DNA of 64,000 nt from Chelonoidis abingdonii (GCF_003597395.2 NC_133771.1:138394013-138458012), one strand, 5' to 3'. Positions 1 through 10,379 are shown, numbered from the stretch's first letter. Translations and numbers: made by a program. Notes: generated by a model from the sequence alone, not told the origin.

Positions 1-189
1 GCCTTGCAGATGTTGACGGAAGGCTTGGCATGCCAGTCGGACTGCTCTCAGTTCGCGGACATTGATATGGAGCTTCAGTTCCTGCAAGGACCAAAGGCCT
101 TGGGTGCGAAGATGCCCCAGGTGTGCGCCCCACCCCAGAGAGGAAGTGTCTGTTGTTAGAGACACTGAGGGCTGAGGCGGATGGAACGG
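1..189 (-). pseudogene. DIRS RNase H fragment (continues beyond the window)
   Basis: In the frame of the RT ORF, just beyond its stop, the minus strand reads PFHPPQPSVSLTTDTSSLG, then WGAHLGHLRTQGLWSLQE and LKLHINVRELRAVRLACQA. The TTDTSSLGWGAHL and NVRELRAV motifs are the RNase H part of DIRS pol, with the catalytic Asp in TTD and Glu in RELRA present. The single TGA at 190-192 separates it from RT in the same frame, so the break is a nonsense codon, not a frameshift. Confidence 0.8.
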
Positions 190-1194
190 TCAACCGGCAC
201 ACACCAGGGAGGGAGTCAGCCACCAGTTGAGGGAGCCCAGCACGTGTGACGGGATCGTGATTAACATGTCTAGGGCATCCCTGTGCGGGCGGTAGACCGA
301 GGCAAGCCAGGTCTGAAGAGGGCGCATGCGTAGCCTTGCGTGCTTCGTCACGAAAGTGCACGCAGCCATGTGACCGAGTAGAGTGAGGACGGTGCGGACA
401 GAAGTTGTTGGGAAGGCTCGTAGTCCCTGAATGAGGGAGACTATAGATTGGAACCTCCGTGGGGGCAAGCTGGCTGTTGCAAGAGTGGAGTCCAGCATCG
501 CCCCTATGAATTCTATCCTCTGGGTAGGAAGTAGAATGGATTTGTCTAGACTGTTGATCAGACCTAGACGTGAGAACAGGTCTTTGATATTTACATGAGC
601 AGTAACCTGAGCCTCGGACGTCCCTCGAATCAGCCAGTCGTCGAGATATGGGAAAACATGAATTCGACGACGACGGAGGTGGGCGGCGACTACCGCCATA
701 CACTTCGTAAATACCCGAGGGGTCGAGGACAGGCAGAAGGGAAGGACCGCAAATTGGTAGTGATGATGATTTACCACGAAGCAAAGAAACCTTCTGTGCG
801 GTGGGTAAATCGCAATATGGAAATATGTGTCCCTCATGTCGAGAGCAGCGTACCAATCTCCTGGATCCAGGGAAGGAATGATGTTCCCCAGGGACACCAT
901 GCGGAACCTGAGCTTCTTGAGGAACTTGTTCAGAGCTCGCAGGTCCAGAATGGGCCGGAGACCCCCTTTCGCCTTGGGGATTAGGAAGTATCTGGAATAG
1001 AACCCTCTGCCCCTTAATAGCTCTGGAACCTCCTCTATGGCTCCCAGCGCAAGGAGCCTCGAAACTTCCTGCTGAAGGAGTTGTTCATGAGAGGGGTCCC
1101 TGAAAATGGACGAGGAGGGAGGATGGGAAGGTGGGGTCGAAACAAACTGATGACGGTAGCCACATTCCACCGTGTTGAGGACCCAGTGGTCCAA
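190..1194 (-). pseudogene. DIRS reverse transcriptase (nearly intact ORF)
   Basis: A 334-codon frame encodes the DIRS reverse transcriptase, which copies element RNA into DNA. Visible blocks: FYSRYFLIPKAKGGLRPIL at residues 65-83, catalytic LDMRD at 118-122, LPFCLSSTPRVFTK at 151-164, and the active-site YLDD at 183-186. The usual glycine of the LPFGLSS block (family knowledge) is Cys154 here, a possible inactivating change. The frame ends in TGA where related elements continue into RNase H. The ATG is the first in the frame, but translation probably begins upstream or by overlap with gag, so the start is uncertain. It is surrounded by gag (1292-2389) and RNase H (1-189). Confidence 0.88.
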
Positions 1195-1291
1195 TGTTAG
1201 CTGGGACCAGGCAGGGAAGAATGCAGCGAGGCAGTTGGCGAACTGAATGGGATCCTGGGAGGAAATTGGTACAGTGCTCTCGGGCGCACCT

Positions 1292-2389
1292 TCAAAAGTT
1301 TGGCTTCGGTCCCACTGGTGGTTTGGTGGGACCGGAGTTGTTACCCCCTTGAGGACCAGACTGGCGTCTATGAGAGATCCGGCCTCTCCTCCTGGAGAAG
1401 TCCTGTCTCAGTCGAGGTGGGGGGTAGGGTCGCTGGGGTTGGGGTTGGAAGGACTGCCTCTGAGTCTGCGGCGTGTGCATTCCCAGCGAACGCATGATCA
1501 CGCGATTGTCCTTCAGACTTTGGAGGCGAGGGTCTGTCTTCTGGGAGAACAGACCCTGACCGTCAAAGGGTAGGTCCTGTATCGTATACTGCAGTTCCGG
1601 TGGCAGACCTGACGCTTGCAGCCACAATATGAGCCTCATAGCGACCCCAGAGGCGAGAGTTCTAGCGGCCGAGTCAGCGGTGTCCAGCGAGGCCTAGAGG
1701 GAGGTCCTTGCAACCTTTTTCCCTTCCTCCAGGAGAGCTGAGAACTCTTGGCGGGAGTCCTGTGGGACAAGCTCTACGAATTTGCAAACCGCCTCCCAGG
1801 TGTTAAAATTGTATTTACTCAGGAGGGCTTGCTGATTCGCCACCCTGAGCTGGAGGCCTCCTGCAGAGTAGATTTTCCTGCCTAACAAGTCCATGCGCCT
1901 GGCCTCCCTCAATTTGGGTGCAGGAGCTTGTTGGCCATGGCGCTCCCGTTCGTTGACGGACTGGACCACCAACGAGCAAGGCGGAGGATGAACATACAGG
2001 TATTCGTAACCTGTGGACGGGACCATATATTTGTGCTCAACCCCTTTGGCTGTAGGTGGTACCAATGCCGGGGTTTGCCAGATTGTATCTGCCTGAGCCT
2101 GTATGGAGCGGATGAAGGGGAGCGCCACCCTCGTTGGGGCCTGTGTTGAAAGAATGCTGACTACTGGGTCATCCACTTCAGGAACCTCCTCCATGGGTAA
2201 GTTTATGTTGAGAGCCACGCGGCGGAGAAGGTCCTGGTGAGACCTAAGGTCGATTGGGGGCGGTCCAGATGTTGCCATCCCCGCCACTGCCTCATCCGGG
2301 GAAGAGGAGGAAGAGACCCCAGGGACCAAAGGGTCTTGGAGAGACTCCTGGTCGTGCGGGACGTCCTGGGGCTTCTCTTGCTGTTCCAA
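1292..2389 (-). pseudogene. DIRS gag C-terminal part, split by one nonsense codon
   Basis: Two minus-strand frames (1694-2389 and 1292-1639) are in the same register and are divided by a single TAG at about 1694-1696. The right part is acidic, serine-rich, then LRSHQDLLRRVALNINLP, and a block with YMVPSTGYEYLYVHPPPCS and LREARRMDLLGRKIYSAGG. The left part has LQASGLPPELQYTIQDLPF and ends in an arginine/glutamine/proline-rich tail. This pattern is the DIRS gag region related to the C-terminus of mammalian LAP2alpha, which is thought to be domesticated from such a gag. The right boundary abuts the nested gypsy element near 2396. Confidence 0.8.
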
Positions 2390-2399
2390 GCCCTAGTCC

Positions 2400-2800
2400 C
2401 AGCTTACCAAAAATAATATTGGAAGCCCGCAGCGCTCTGGAAGGGGCCCTACAGTCCATAGCCACCCGTTCGAAGGGGTCTCGACCAAGCGGCATCGAAT
2501 CAGTGGGACTTAGTGTCCTTGCCGGGGAAGCCAAGCTGGCACTTCGGGCAAGAGGTGCAGTATTCCTTTACCTGCGCTGGACCCGGCAATAGAAGCACCC
2601 TAGGATGCGGGCTAGGTCTTCTCCGATCCTAAATGTCCGGCGGCGAGGACGTCATGGGCCAGCTGCATGACGGCTGCAGTGAACCGGGAACCAGGAGTTG
2701 GGTTCGGGCTCCCTGGTCTGTGGTCCTTTTCGACCGGTAGAGGGCGGTCTGCGGCAGCTCGAAGTGCGGCAACTGGCTGCTCGGTGGGGTCGAGGACTGT
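2400..2800 (-). pseudogene. Gypsy integrase N-terminus: HHCC zinc motif and start of core
   Basis: Reading on the minus strand across frames: FELPQTALYR, LAHDVLAAGHLGSEKT, VKEYCTSCPKCQLG, and LGRDPFERVAMD. The first is the strand preceding integrase, the next two carry the His-His and Cys-Cys pairs of the integrase zinc finger, and the last resembles the entry to the integrase core (PFERIAMDLVGP pattern). At least two frameshifts and a stop are present. The similarity ends near 2400, where DIRS gag resumes, so the catalytic core is lost. Confidence 0.7.
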
Positions 2801-3049
2801 TCATCGATGGCGGCGAGTTGCCGCAGGCGCTATTGAGGGCGGGTCGGCTTTGGTCTAGGCAGAAGTCCGCGGGGCGGAGCTGTCTCCTACCCTTCCCTTG
2901 CGTAACAGTGTCGCTCTTCCTCTCGGGGGTTTTGGTCTGATGGGCCTGGCTGGTGGTCCCACCTCTCCGAGGTTCCTGGCCTTCCCGGGCTCCTCGAGGT
3001 CCCCCCTCAGTGCAATATCGGTCTCTGGCCACCTCTAGTATCCCGGCGA

Positions 3050-3260
3050 GGATGGCGGGGAATTCGGGCAGTCCAGCCCAGGATTACGGGATAGGCGAGC
3101 CCGGGGGCGAGGCGAACGACCATTTGGCAATCGCTCCGTCGACTGCAGCTGAACCGAAGTGCTGGGGTAGGGCGCATGTCGCCATGGATAATTGTAAGCG
3201 GAGGACCCCCAAGCTTGCATCCGCCTGGGCCTAAGCGTCACAGATTAATGTCTGGCCACA
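3050..3260 (-). pseudogene. Gypsy aspartic protease remnant (C-terminal part)
   Basis: In alternate frames the minus strand reads LAYPVILGLDCPNSP, resembling the conserved end of gypsy proteases (PVILGxDWxxxFP pattern). The catalytic DTG motif was not found. The call rests on this short motif and on position between gag and integrase. Confidence 0.45.
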
Positions 3261-3639
3261 TCCGATCAAGGAGAGCTACGGTCGCATGGCCTCAACTACC
3301 ACGGGTGCCGTGATTTTGGTGGTTGGTAGCGGCGGGCGCGACTTCCCTGGACAGACTTGGGCATACGCACACTCCCTCTGGGGGCTTTCTGCAGGTGTCC
3401 GGTTCGGCCACAGGAGAAACAGGGTCCAAAACCACCTCGTCCCAGACGGGTCCACCCCTGAGGAGGTCCTTAGGAGGAGTCCACCGCCTCGTACGGGTCG
3501 CGGGACCGGGGTCGGGATCGCGTGGCCGTGGGGACCATGGTATGGGCTGGAGCGGGTTTCCTCTTGGTGGGGCTGCCCCAATCGGCCGGGGTGCGGTCAG
3601 TGGGGCCCACCAGAGTTTTGCAGCCAGGAAGTCGTCATC

Positions 3640-4422
3640 AGAACTGACGGCGGCCGCCAAAGTCGTGGGCCGGTGATGGAGGACCAGCCTCCCCTCGCGA
3701 GGGCAGATGCATAAACTGCTCCAGGGCTACTTGCTCCGCCACTTCCTCAGTGGTCCGCGTCCAGCTGCAACCACGTCGGCAGGTTCCCTTACTTCCTGTG
3801 CACCAATCCGGGGCCGGGCGGCGGCGGGTAGGTCAGGCTCCGGAAGCGCTGGCGGAAGTCTCCGGGCTCACATCAAGCGCGTCCAGTATGGCTGACTTTA
3901 CTTGATTGTAGTCGCGGGCGGCCTCGGTCGACAGGGCCCGATAGACTGTCTGCGCCGTCGGTTATGAGGGGGCCAGGATGTGGAGGCCCCACTGGTCGGG
4001 GTTCCACCCCGCGCCGCGGCCACCCGCTCAAAGGTGACCAAGTAGGCCTCGGGTCGTCACCGGGGCCCATCTGTGGTCAGATGTATCGGGCCGGGTTCTG
4101 GGGACCCTCGGGGCCTCCGGATGGGCCCTTCTCGCGGGTAGCCCGGCCTGCCGTCAGGTGTTGTAGGCATTGCAGGCTGGAACTCCTGCTGTTGCTTTAT
4201 CAGCTCCTGGATCAGCTGGTGTTGCTGCGTTCCCAGCTGGTCCACGAGCTGCTGCTGCTGCAGGGCTGGCGGCCTGCTGTTCTTCCTGCTGCCGCAAGTG
4301 CGCCGCTTGCTGCCGGTCTTGACTCTCGGCCAGCAAAGCGGCGAGCTGGGAACATCCATGACGGGGGAGGGTGCTTCCTCGCCATCGGCCCCAGTCGCCG
4401 GCGGAAGGGTTCGCGCCCACAT
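3640..4422 (-). pseudogene. Gypsy gag remnant with SCAN-like capsid region
   Basis: The right part encodes a glutamine-rich heptad-like stretch (LVDQLGTQQHQLIQELIKQ, about 4200-4265), probably a coiled coil. Further on, minus-strand frames at about 3912-3680 read YNQVKSAILDALDVSPET, then after a frame change LEQFMHLPSRGEA. The pattern AILDALDVSPE...FRQRFR...VALEQFM is that of SCAN domains, which are known to derive from the capsid of Gmr1-like gypsy elements. Frameshifts break the frame at several points, so no complete protein remains. It lies between the primer-binding site and the protease. Confidence 0.6.
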
Positions 4423-4434
4423 TCTAGGCGGCGG

Positions 4435-4453
4435 CTCCCCACTTCTGGTACCA
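4435..4453 (-). other. Candidate primer-binding site of the gypsy element
   Basis: Directly after the LTR end and a three-base ACG spacer, the minus strand reads TGGTACCAGAAGTGGGGAG. The TGG start and the position next to the LTR are typical of a tRNA primer-binding site. The priming tRNA was not identified. Confidence 0.5.
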
Positions 4454-4456
4454 CGT

Positions 4457-5558
4457 TGTAAGCGGTGCGTTCGGGCCTCGTCCCCTCAGGTGCAACGGGG
4501 AGCCAGGGCAACTCCGGCGCAGCTATCGGCGGCTCACGCTCCGCTCCCGTAGTTGGGCTGTGTAAACAAAAGTCTCTCGGCCCTGGTCCTTGCAGGGCAG
4601 GCTGCAAACAGTCAGGCCTAGCTGGGGCTGAGCAAACAGACTCTATGGCCCAAGCCCTCAGGTAGGGCGGGGCAGCACACAGTCAGGCTCAGCTGGAGGC
4701 TGAGCAAACAGAGTCTGTGGCGCCAAGCCCTCAGGTAGGGCGGGGCAGCACACAGTCAGGGGGGGCTCTGGCCCTTTGGGCAGGCAGAGCAACAAATAAT
4801 TCAGAGGGCTCTGGTCCTTTGGGCAGGGCAGAGCAACAAACAGTCAGGGGGCTCTGGCCTTTGGGGCAGGGCAGAGCAGCAACACACGGTAGCTTCGGGT
4901 GAAGGGGATACTGCCACCGGTTACGGTGGCAGGGGAACGCAGGCCCACCACTCCTCTGCGTTCCAGCCCGGGGCCCTAGTAGCGGCTGTCGCCGCTAAGG
5001 GTCAGTGGGGATCCATTCCGAAACACATGGACTGGGTGATCCGTAGGGATCGTGGCCGATACACACGACCATAGGCTCGGGCCCCTCTGCGGCCTGACTG
5101 TGGTCAGCCGCCCCGGGCTACTTCCAATCCCCTTCTGCCGGTACCTGTCCATCCTCGGCGTACGTCGGCGGGTCCCAGACCATAGGTTCCTCGGAAACCT
5201 GGGAGGCAGTAGGGTCCGGTGGCTCCTCTGGATAGTGGGCACATGGTAGTTGCGGCGGGGGTCCGGGGTACTGGCGTGAGGCAGTCCGGCCAATGCTCTC
5301 TGGATAGTGGGCCCGGGGCAGCTCTGGCCAGCGCTCCTCTGGATAGTGGGCCTGAGGTAGGCTGGGCCGAGCGGGAGCTCGGGCCTCCACGTCCCCCTAC
5401 TCGGCGGCCGGCGTCAACTGAGCTCTGAGCCCTGGCTCTTATATTTCTGTCCGCCCCTTGACTTCCGGGGGGCGGAACAGGCGGTAGTGGCTCCGCCACG
5501 AAGGTGCTGCTCTGGCTCGTTCCCCTCGTGCAACGGGGAGCCAGGGCAACTCCTTACA
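4457..5558 (-). repeat. 5' LTR of the nested gypsy element
   Basis: It begins TGTAAGGAG (5558) and ends ACCGCTTACA (4457), giving 5-bp terminal inverted TGTAA/TTACA. It is 1102 bp long. Inside are a TATA box, three copies of a 15-base motif (5226-5240, 5298-5312, 5337-5351), about 40-bp tandem units at 4640-4880, and a 26-bp direct duplication near both ends (4490-4515 and 5528-5553). The primer-binding region follows immediately. Confidence 0.75.
5439..5446 (-). promoter_or_regulatory. TATA box of the gypsy LTR
   Basis: On the element strand the sequence reads CAGAAATATAAGAGCCAGGG, a good TATA element about 115 bp inside the 5' edge of the LTR, followed by GC-rich sequence. Placement fits a U3 promoter. 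No transcript evidence is available. Confidence 0.5.
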
Positions 5559-6510
5559 GGGACCTACTACCAGCGCGGTGCCGGGAGTTGACTGGTGCCG
5601 AGAGCCGCCGTGCCGAGATCGGCTGCGTGAGGTACGGTGCCAGGAGCGGTGCCGAGATCTGGAGCGGCGCCGGTAATGCCTGGATGGCGATCGGGACCGT
5701 GAGCGGTACCGCGAGTAAGACCGGTACCTTGATGGGCAACGGTACCAGGACTGCGAGCGGCCACAGGATCGAGAGCGATGACGAGACCGTGAACGTCTGC
5801 GGGACCTGGACCTGGACCTGGAATGACGGAGTCCCATGGTTCCGGGTGAAGAAGGTCTCACAAGAGCCGGCTTGCCAAGAGATTGTGGGACCCGCACCGG
5901 CGGTGCCGGGGATCGAGGCAGCTCGGGCTCCGTCATCGCGATGAGGTCTCGTGCCGCTGAGAATGTCTCCGGGGTGGAAGGCACAATAAGCTCAACCGCG
6001 GCACGCACCGGGGAGCCAATAGGCACCGGACTCGACGGCCCTTCTGAGGCTGGAATCAATGGTGCAACAGACCTCGAGGCCGTGGCAGGTGTAGTCGGTG
6101 CCGGGCGGTCTGGTTTGGTTAGGCGCTCTGACTGCGGCGCTGGAGTAGCGGCCGCAAAAGGCTTACGCTTCTTGCTCCGTGGAGAGAGCGAGCGGTGCCG
6201 ATCAGAAGCTGGTGCTGGAGACTGGTGAGGTGTCGTCTTCGAGGGCGTGTGGTGCAGTGCCGAGGAGGCGCTTGTTCCCGGTTGCCGCGGGCGGTGCCGA
6301 GGACGGTGGAGTGAGCGCTGCCTCCATGAGCAACTGCTTCAGGCAAACGTCCCGCACTTTCTTGGTTCGGGGCTTGAATGCCTTACAAATCTTGCACTTG
6401 TCTGTCAGGTGAGATTCGCCCAAACACTTGAGACAAGAATCGTTCAGGTCGCCTGTGGGCATCGGCCGACGGCAGGCCGCACACGGTTTGAAGCCCGGTG
6501 ATCCGGGCAT
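5559..6510 (-). pseudogene. DIRS gag N-terminal part: cysteine motif plus RS-rich tract
   Basis: The frame from 6510 starts MPGSPGFKPCAACRRPMP and has cysteines at residues 10, 13, 26, 29, 39 and 42 with His34, a possible metal-binding module, then KICKAFKPRTKK. A frame change near 6200 leads to a second piece (to about 5559) with a proline-rich stretch and more than a dozen Arg-Ser dipeptides. Basic RS tracts are usual in the nucleic-acid-binding gag of vertebrate DIRS elements. The sequence is interrupted at 5558, where the LTR of the nested gypsy element begins. The remainder of gag resumes at about 2395. Confidence 0.7.
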
Positions 6511-6559
6511 GAGCCCGGTACTGAGGTAGGGGATGGGGTAACCCCCGATACCTTCTAAC

Positions 6560-6897
6560 TAACTACAAAAAACTACAAATAGAACGATACTAACTACTAA
6601 CTACTATTAAAAGTTCAACTATATACAAAATTCAAGAGAAAACGAGTGAATTGCTAGGGAGGTGGAGAAACAGTTAGACTGTGCTCCACAGTTCCAACGA
6701 CCAACACGGGCGGTAAGAAGGAACTGAGGAGCGGCGGGCCAGCAGGGGTATATATCCGGCACCATAGCGGCGCCACTCCAGGGGGCACCCTGCCAGCCCA
6801 CAGAGTGTTGCTAGGGTAAAAGTCTCCGACGAACATGCATGTGGCGCGCGCACTCCCTACTGGAATGGATATGAGCAATCACTCGAAGAAGAACTGG
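6560..6897 (-). repeat. DIRS terminal repeat (5' side of the element)
   Basis: On the element strand the outer end reads TTCTTCTTCGAGTGATTGC, followed by CATATCCATTCCAGTAGGG, a terminal sequence I associate with turtle DIRS copies. A TATA-like GGATATATACCCC is at about 6744-6756. The inner border (about 6560) is an estimate, because the partner repeat is outside the window. Confidence 0.65.
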
Positions 6898-7859
6898 TCA
6901 TTCTGAAGCTGCACAGCGAATTACTGTAAAAGGTTTATTACTAGACTGCAAAACAAACTCAATTCAGTAGAAACCTGTTAGATACATAACATCATTACAT
7001 ATAAAATGTGTTTTAAACTGGCCTATGCCTTAGCAGGCAATTCATTTAGGAGATGATCAACAATAAATCAATGCCAGTTTTGCTATCTACTTAAATGGCT
7101 GTAGGATCACGCCTTTAAATCAGTTTCTTCATTGGATTCAATCTTGAATTCCTTATTTCAGTTGACCTCATTGGGAGATTTACATAAGTAAAACGTGCAG
7201 AACTGAGCCTATTTCAGCCAATAAATGCTAAAAGCATGTTTGTTAATGTAAGTGGTTATGTATTCAATATGTGGTAGTTCTTATGAGTGAGATCAGCAAA
7301 TCACTTGACATACATCATTGAACAGCAGACATCAGATGATGGCAAACTTTGGTAACTACAGCCCTGTGCTGCATTTGAACCAGTGACATAGGATCCATGT
7401 CTCATTAGCAAGCCCCTGAACTACCAGTCACCCCAATAAAGATTTATTTGCCATTCAGTATTGAACTTAATCAATCTGAATTGAGAACCATGGAAGCTAG
7501 TAGGTGCTGAGCACTTGAGAAAATCCAGCCACTTCACTTAAGTACCTAAATGGGAGTTGAGTACTTCTGAAATCTGACCTAGGTTGCGGGTGCTGAGCAT
7601 TACTAACAGAAAATCTGATATATCTGTGGGCATTACTGCTGCTGCTGCTGCTGCTTTGCAGGGTATCTTTTCAGTGTGAGTGAGACATTTGAATGTTGTA
7701 TTGAAGAACCAGGAAAAGATTCTATAAAAACTTCTTTTAGAATTGAAAAAGGAAATGGCAAAATACAAAAATAAATCACCCACTTACCTGGTGTTATCTG
7801 TTAAAGCATACTGCAAACAAGCAGTACTACTTTTGGCCTAGGAATTTGTGATAGGTTTA

Positions 7860-8400
7860 TTAGGAATTGAGGAATCTTTTGGGAAAAGAGGAGCCTAAAT
7901 AGGAAGGATGAGCTCCACCTAAACCAAAACAGAACCAGATTGCTGGCACGTAAAATTAAAAAGGTCAGAAAGGAGTTTTTAAACTAAGGGCTGGTGGAGA
8001 GCCAAAAGGCGCAAAGGAGCACATAATTCAGACAGAGACATCCCACAGAGAGGGGATCTATTAATGAGGATTCTCAATATCCTAGTAAAGAGAGGATAGA
8101 ATTTGATAAAGTACAGGTAGGAACTGAAAAGAAACAATCAAACGAAAAAAAGAGTACCATTCAGTCACATCACATGAAGGCAGACAACTAAAAAGTGACA
8201 ATTTTTAAAAGTGTTTGTATACAAATGCGAGAAGTTTAAATATTGAGATGGGCGAACTTGAGTGCCTGGTATTAAATGACAATATTGATATAATAGGCAT
8301 CCCAGAAACATGGTGGAATGATGATAATGAATGGGACACTGTAATACCAAGAATTACCTGCTTTCACAGCTAGAAAACAAGAGGATGAGATGCTTAAGGC
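7860..8400 (+). repeat. CR1-type LINE fragment, 5' region and start of ORF2
   Basis: Near 8230-8350 the plus strand reads, in one frame, MGELECLVLNDNIDIIGIP then ETWWNDDNEWDTVIP. The motif DIIGIxETWW is the start of the endonuclease in CR1-clade ORF2. Upstream sequence is typical CR1 leader. The frame stops soon after, so this is a dead fragment. Confidence 0.7.
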
Positions 8401-8844
8401 AGCTGGCTTCTATTTTTTATAGGTTCCAAATGCCAATATGAGTTTGTAATCCCTCTTCACCTCCCTCCCTCTTTTCTAGTCTGCTTCAAGACTCTGCTCT
8501 ATGATGTCTCTAAGGTCAGCCAAAATTAGCACATTTATAAGCTCACTCATTCTATAGCCGTTGCTATAGTTTTTCCATTAATCTAATCCCTGGAGTCATT
8601 TAGGATTCTTGATGAATTATGTATCAGAGTTTTTACTGTTCACTTTTGACAGGCAGATAAAATAAGATGTAAGAAGAAACTGTAATCAGAGCAAACAAAA
8701 CTAATGAAAATAAGTGATGCAGGTCTTCGTTTCCCCCCAGTCTGTGGTGAGGGGAAATGGAAGCCAACAAAGACATGTACAATGCCATAAGTCCATCCTA
8801 AAAATAGTATAAGCAAACTTTAGCTGCAGCTACACACAGGTATA

Positions 8845-9310
8845 GCGATCACAGATGGAAAAGTCCTATTAGGTCATCTAGTCCATGCCACAAGCTTGCT
8901 CACTCCAATACTTTGTTTTCTCTTGTTTTAAATGTCTTAAACAACTGGGCTTCCACCACTTCCTTGGGGAGACCGTTCTACAGCCAACCCATCTTAGTGT
9001 CAGGAAGTTTTCCCAATATTAAGCCAAAGTTTTTTTTGTTTTTGTTTCTTTTTCAGTTTCATCCCATTTCTCCTCTCTACCTTAAATGATGTCACCCTTA
9101 TTGTTTATATCCTTAATTATACTGGTAATTGTTATAATGTTTTCCCCTTCATCATTGTTTACACACACAGCTCTTTGACTCACGATGAAAATTTAAATCT
9201 ATATTTGTTGCTCTTGTCCTAAGCATCACCAGATTGCAAATATTTTACCAGTAACGAGGTACCCAGACACAATGCAGTATAGCAGGTATGACTTCCCCAG
9301 AGCAGCAGAG
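8845..9310 (-). repeat. Older CR1 3' fragment
   Basis: The plus strand shows the reverse complement of a CR1 3' region: aggtcatctagtccatgcc, gggcttccaccacttcctt, and gtgtcaggaagttttccc. It is diverged. Boundaries are approximate. Confidence 0.65.
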
Positions 9311-9650
9311 TGGGGAAGGTGGCTGATCTGTGATGTGATGTCTTTGTTTACATGACTACCGTACAAGGCATAACTGCATTCACAGATGTCTTTTTCTAAT
9401 ATTATCAGTGACTGTTAGTTTTCTACAGAGAATACAAATATAATCCTTCTTGTTTTAAGAACTGATTTTAGGGTGAGTGATGGATGCCCTGCACCACTAT
9501 ATCTGCATGCTGACTTCTTCAAAGTTTTTCTACAGGTTTAACCTTTAGATGAATGAAGGAGACAAAGACACTACTCCATAACATTAATTTGATTGTCAAC
9601 ATGGGAAAATGCAGGCTCTCCAGCTAATGGTTAGCACATTTTTACATTCA

Positions 9651-9884
<234 letters not shown>

Positions 9885-9989
9885 TCATCTTCCTCTTTAT
9901 ATCCATAACAGTGGTTAAGCACTGCATAAAACTGACAGGGGGCAGAGACCAGGCAGTAAGTATTTTCTATACCATATTCCTGCTCTTCT

Positions 9990-10270
9990 TGTCTTAAGTT
10001 TCATCCATATGGAGTCAGTTCTTTGAGTCCTCCTTCTCCATTCCATTCTGTCTTGAAGCAGTTCCTCAAACTCCACAACTAGTCAATTCCTTTTGTTTGA
10101 CATCCATTAATCTAGTTTTGGGACTTCCAACTCTACTCTTACCCTCCACTTCTAATTTTAACATCCTGTTTCCTATATATTTTTCCAATTTTTTCACATG
10201 CCTAAACCACCTAAGCCCGGATTCCCTCAGTGTTTCTGTAATTGATACCACCTTCACACTTCCCCTAAAT
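9990..10270 (-). repeat. RTE-type LINE fragment, end of the pol ORF
   Basis: A minus-strand frame at 10066-10257 reads TETLRESGLRWFRHVKKLE, then MLKLEVEGKSRVGSPKTRL. The pattern LRWxxHVxR...VEGxRxRGRPKxRWxD is the C-terminal region of RTE-clade LINE polyproteins. Only this piece is present. Confidence 0.65.
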
Positions 10271-10379
10271 TGTTTGTTCTACTAATAGTAGATAAAAAGT
10301 GATTTTATCCACTTCTGAGTAGATTTTCAAAGGCACAAATGGCAATTACAGAGCTGGGTGCCTATCTGCCATTTTTGAG

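Larger units (their letters stand above)
2396..5558 (-). mobile_element. Gmr1-like Ty3/gypsy LTR retrotransposon, 3'-truncated, nested in DIRS gag
   Basis: Element order on the minus strand: LTR (5558-4457), primer-binding site, gag with a glutamine-rich coil and SCAN-like region (about 4420-3640), protease (about 3260-3050), then pre-integrase HHCC zinc motif and the start of the integrase core (about 2800-2400). Integrase follows protease directly with no room for RT, which matches the unusual copia-like order PR-IN-RT-RH described for Gmr1 elements. RT, RNase H and the 3' LTR are absent: the right part ends within integrase, adjoining DIRS gag near 2396. Several frameshifts and stops make it non-functional. 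A plain gypsy element with RT deleted is the alternative. Confidence 0.75.
1..6897 (-). mobile_element. DIRS-type tyrosine-recombinase retrotransposon, left-truncated by the window, with a nested gypsy element
   Basis: The element reads right to left. It starts near 6897 with a terminal repeat, then a cysteine-motif/RS-rich gag N-terminus (5559-6510), a gag C-terminus (1292-2389), reverse transcriptase (190-1194) and RNase H running off the edge. The order gag, RT, RNase H and the RT style (LDMRD, YLDD, RELRAVRLACQAF) are those of vertebrate DIRS elements. The tyrosine recombinase and right-hand end must lie left of base 1 if present. Nonsense codons in gag and after RT show it is not an intact copy. 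A Gmr1-like gypsy element interrupts gag at about 2396-5558. It lies in the PCNX2 intron downstream of the last exon seen and on the same strand as the gene. Confidence 0.9.

Noticed and set aside
2652..3714. Multiple ORFs on both strands at high GC
   Set aside because: High GC makes stops rare; the real signals are short integrase and protease motifs in broken minus-strand frames.
4640..4880. Tandem units as a CRISPR-like array
   Set aside because: Vertebrate LTR tandem repeats of about 40 bp without uniform spacers.
5504..6228. Plus-strand ORFs of 130-146 residues
   Set aside because: Antisense shadows of the RS-rich DIRS gag and the LTR.
7625..7660. Six-unit CTG/CAG repeat followed by TTTGCAG and a GT-bearing site at 7790
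   Set aside because: Short repeat in intron; no pecanex-like frame joins to it.
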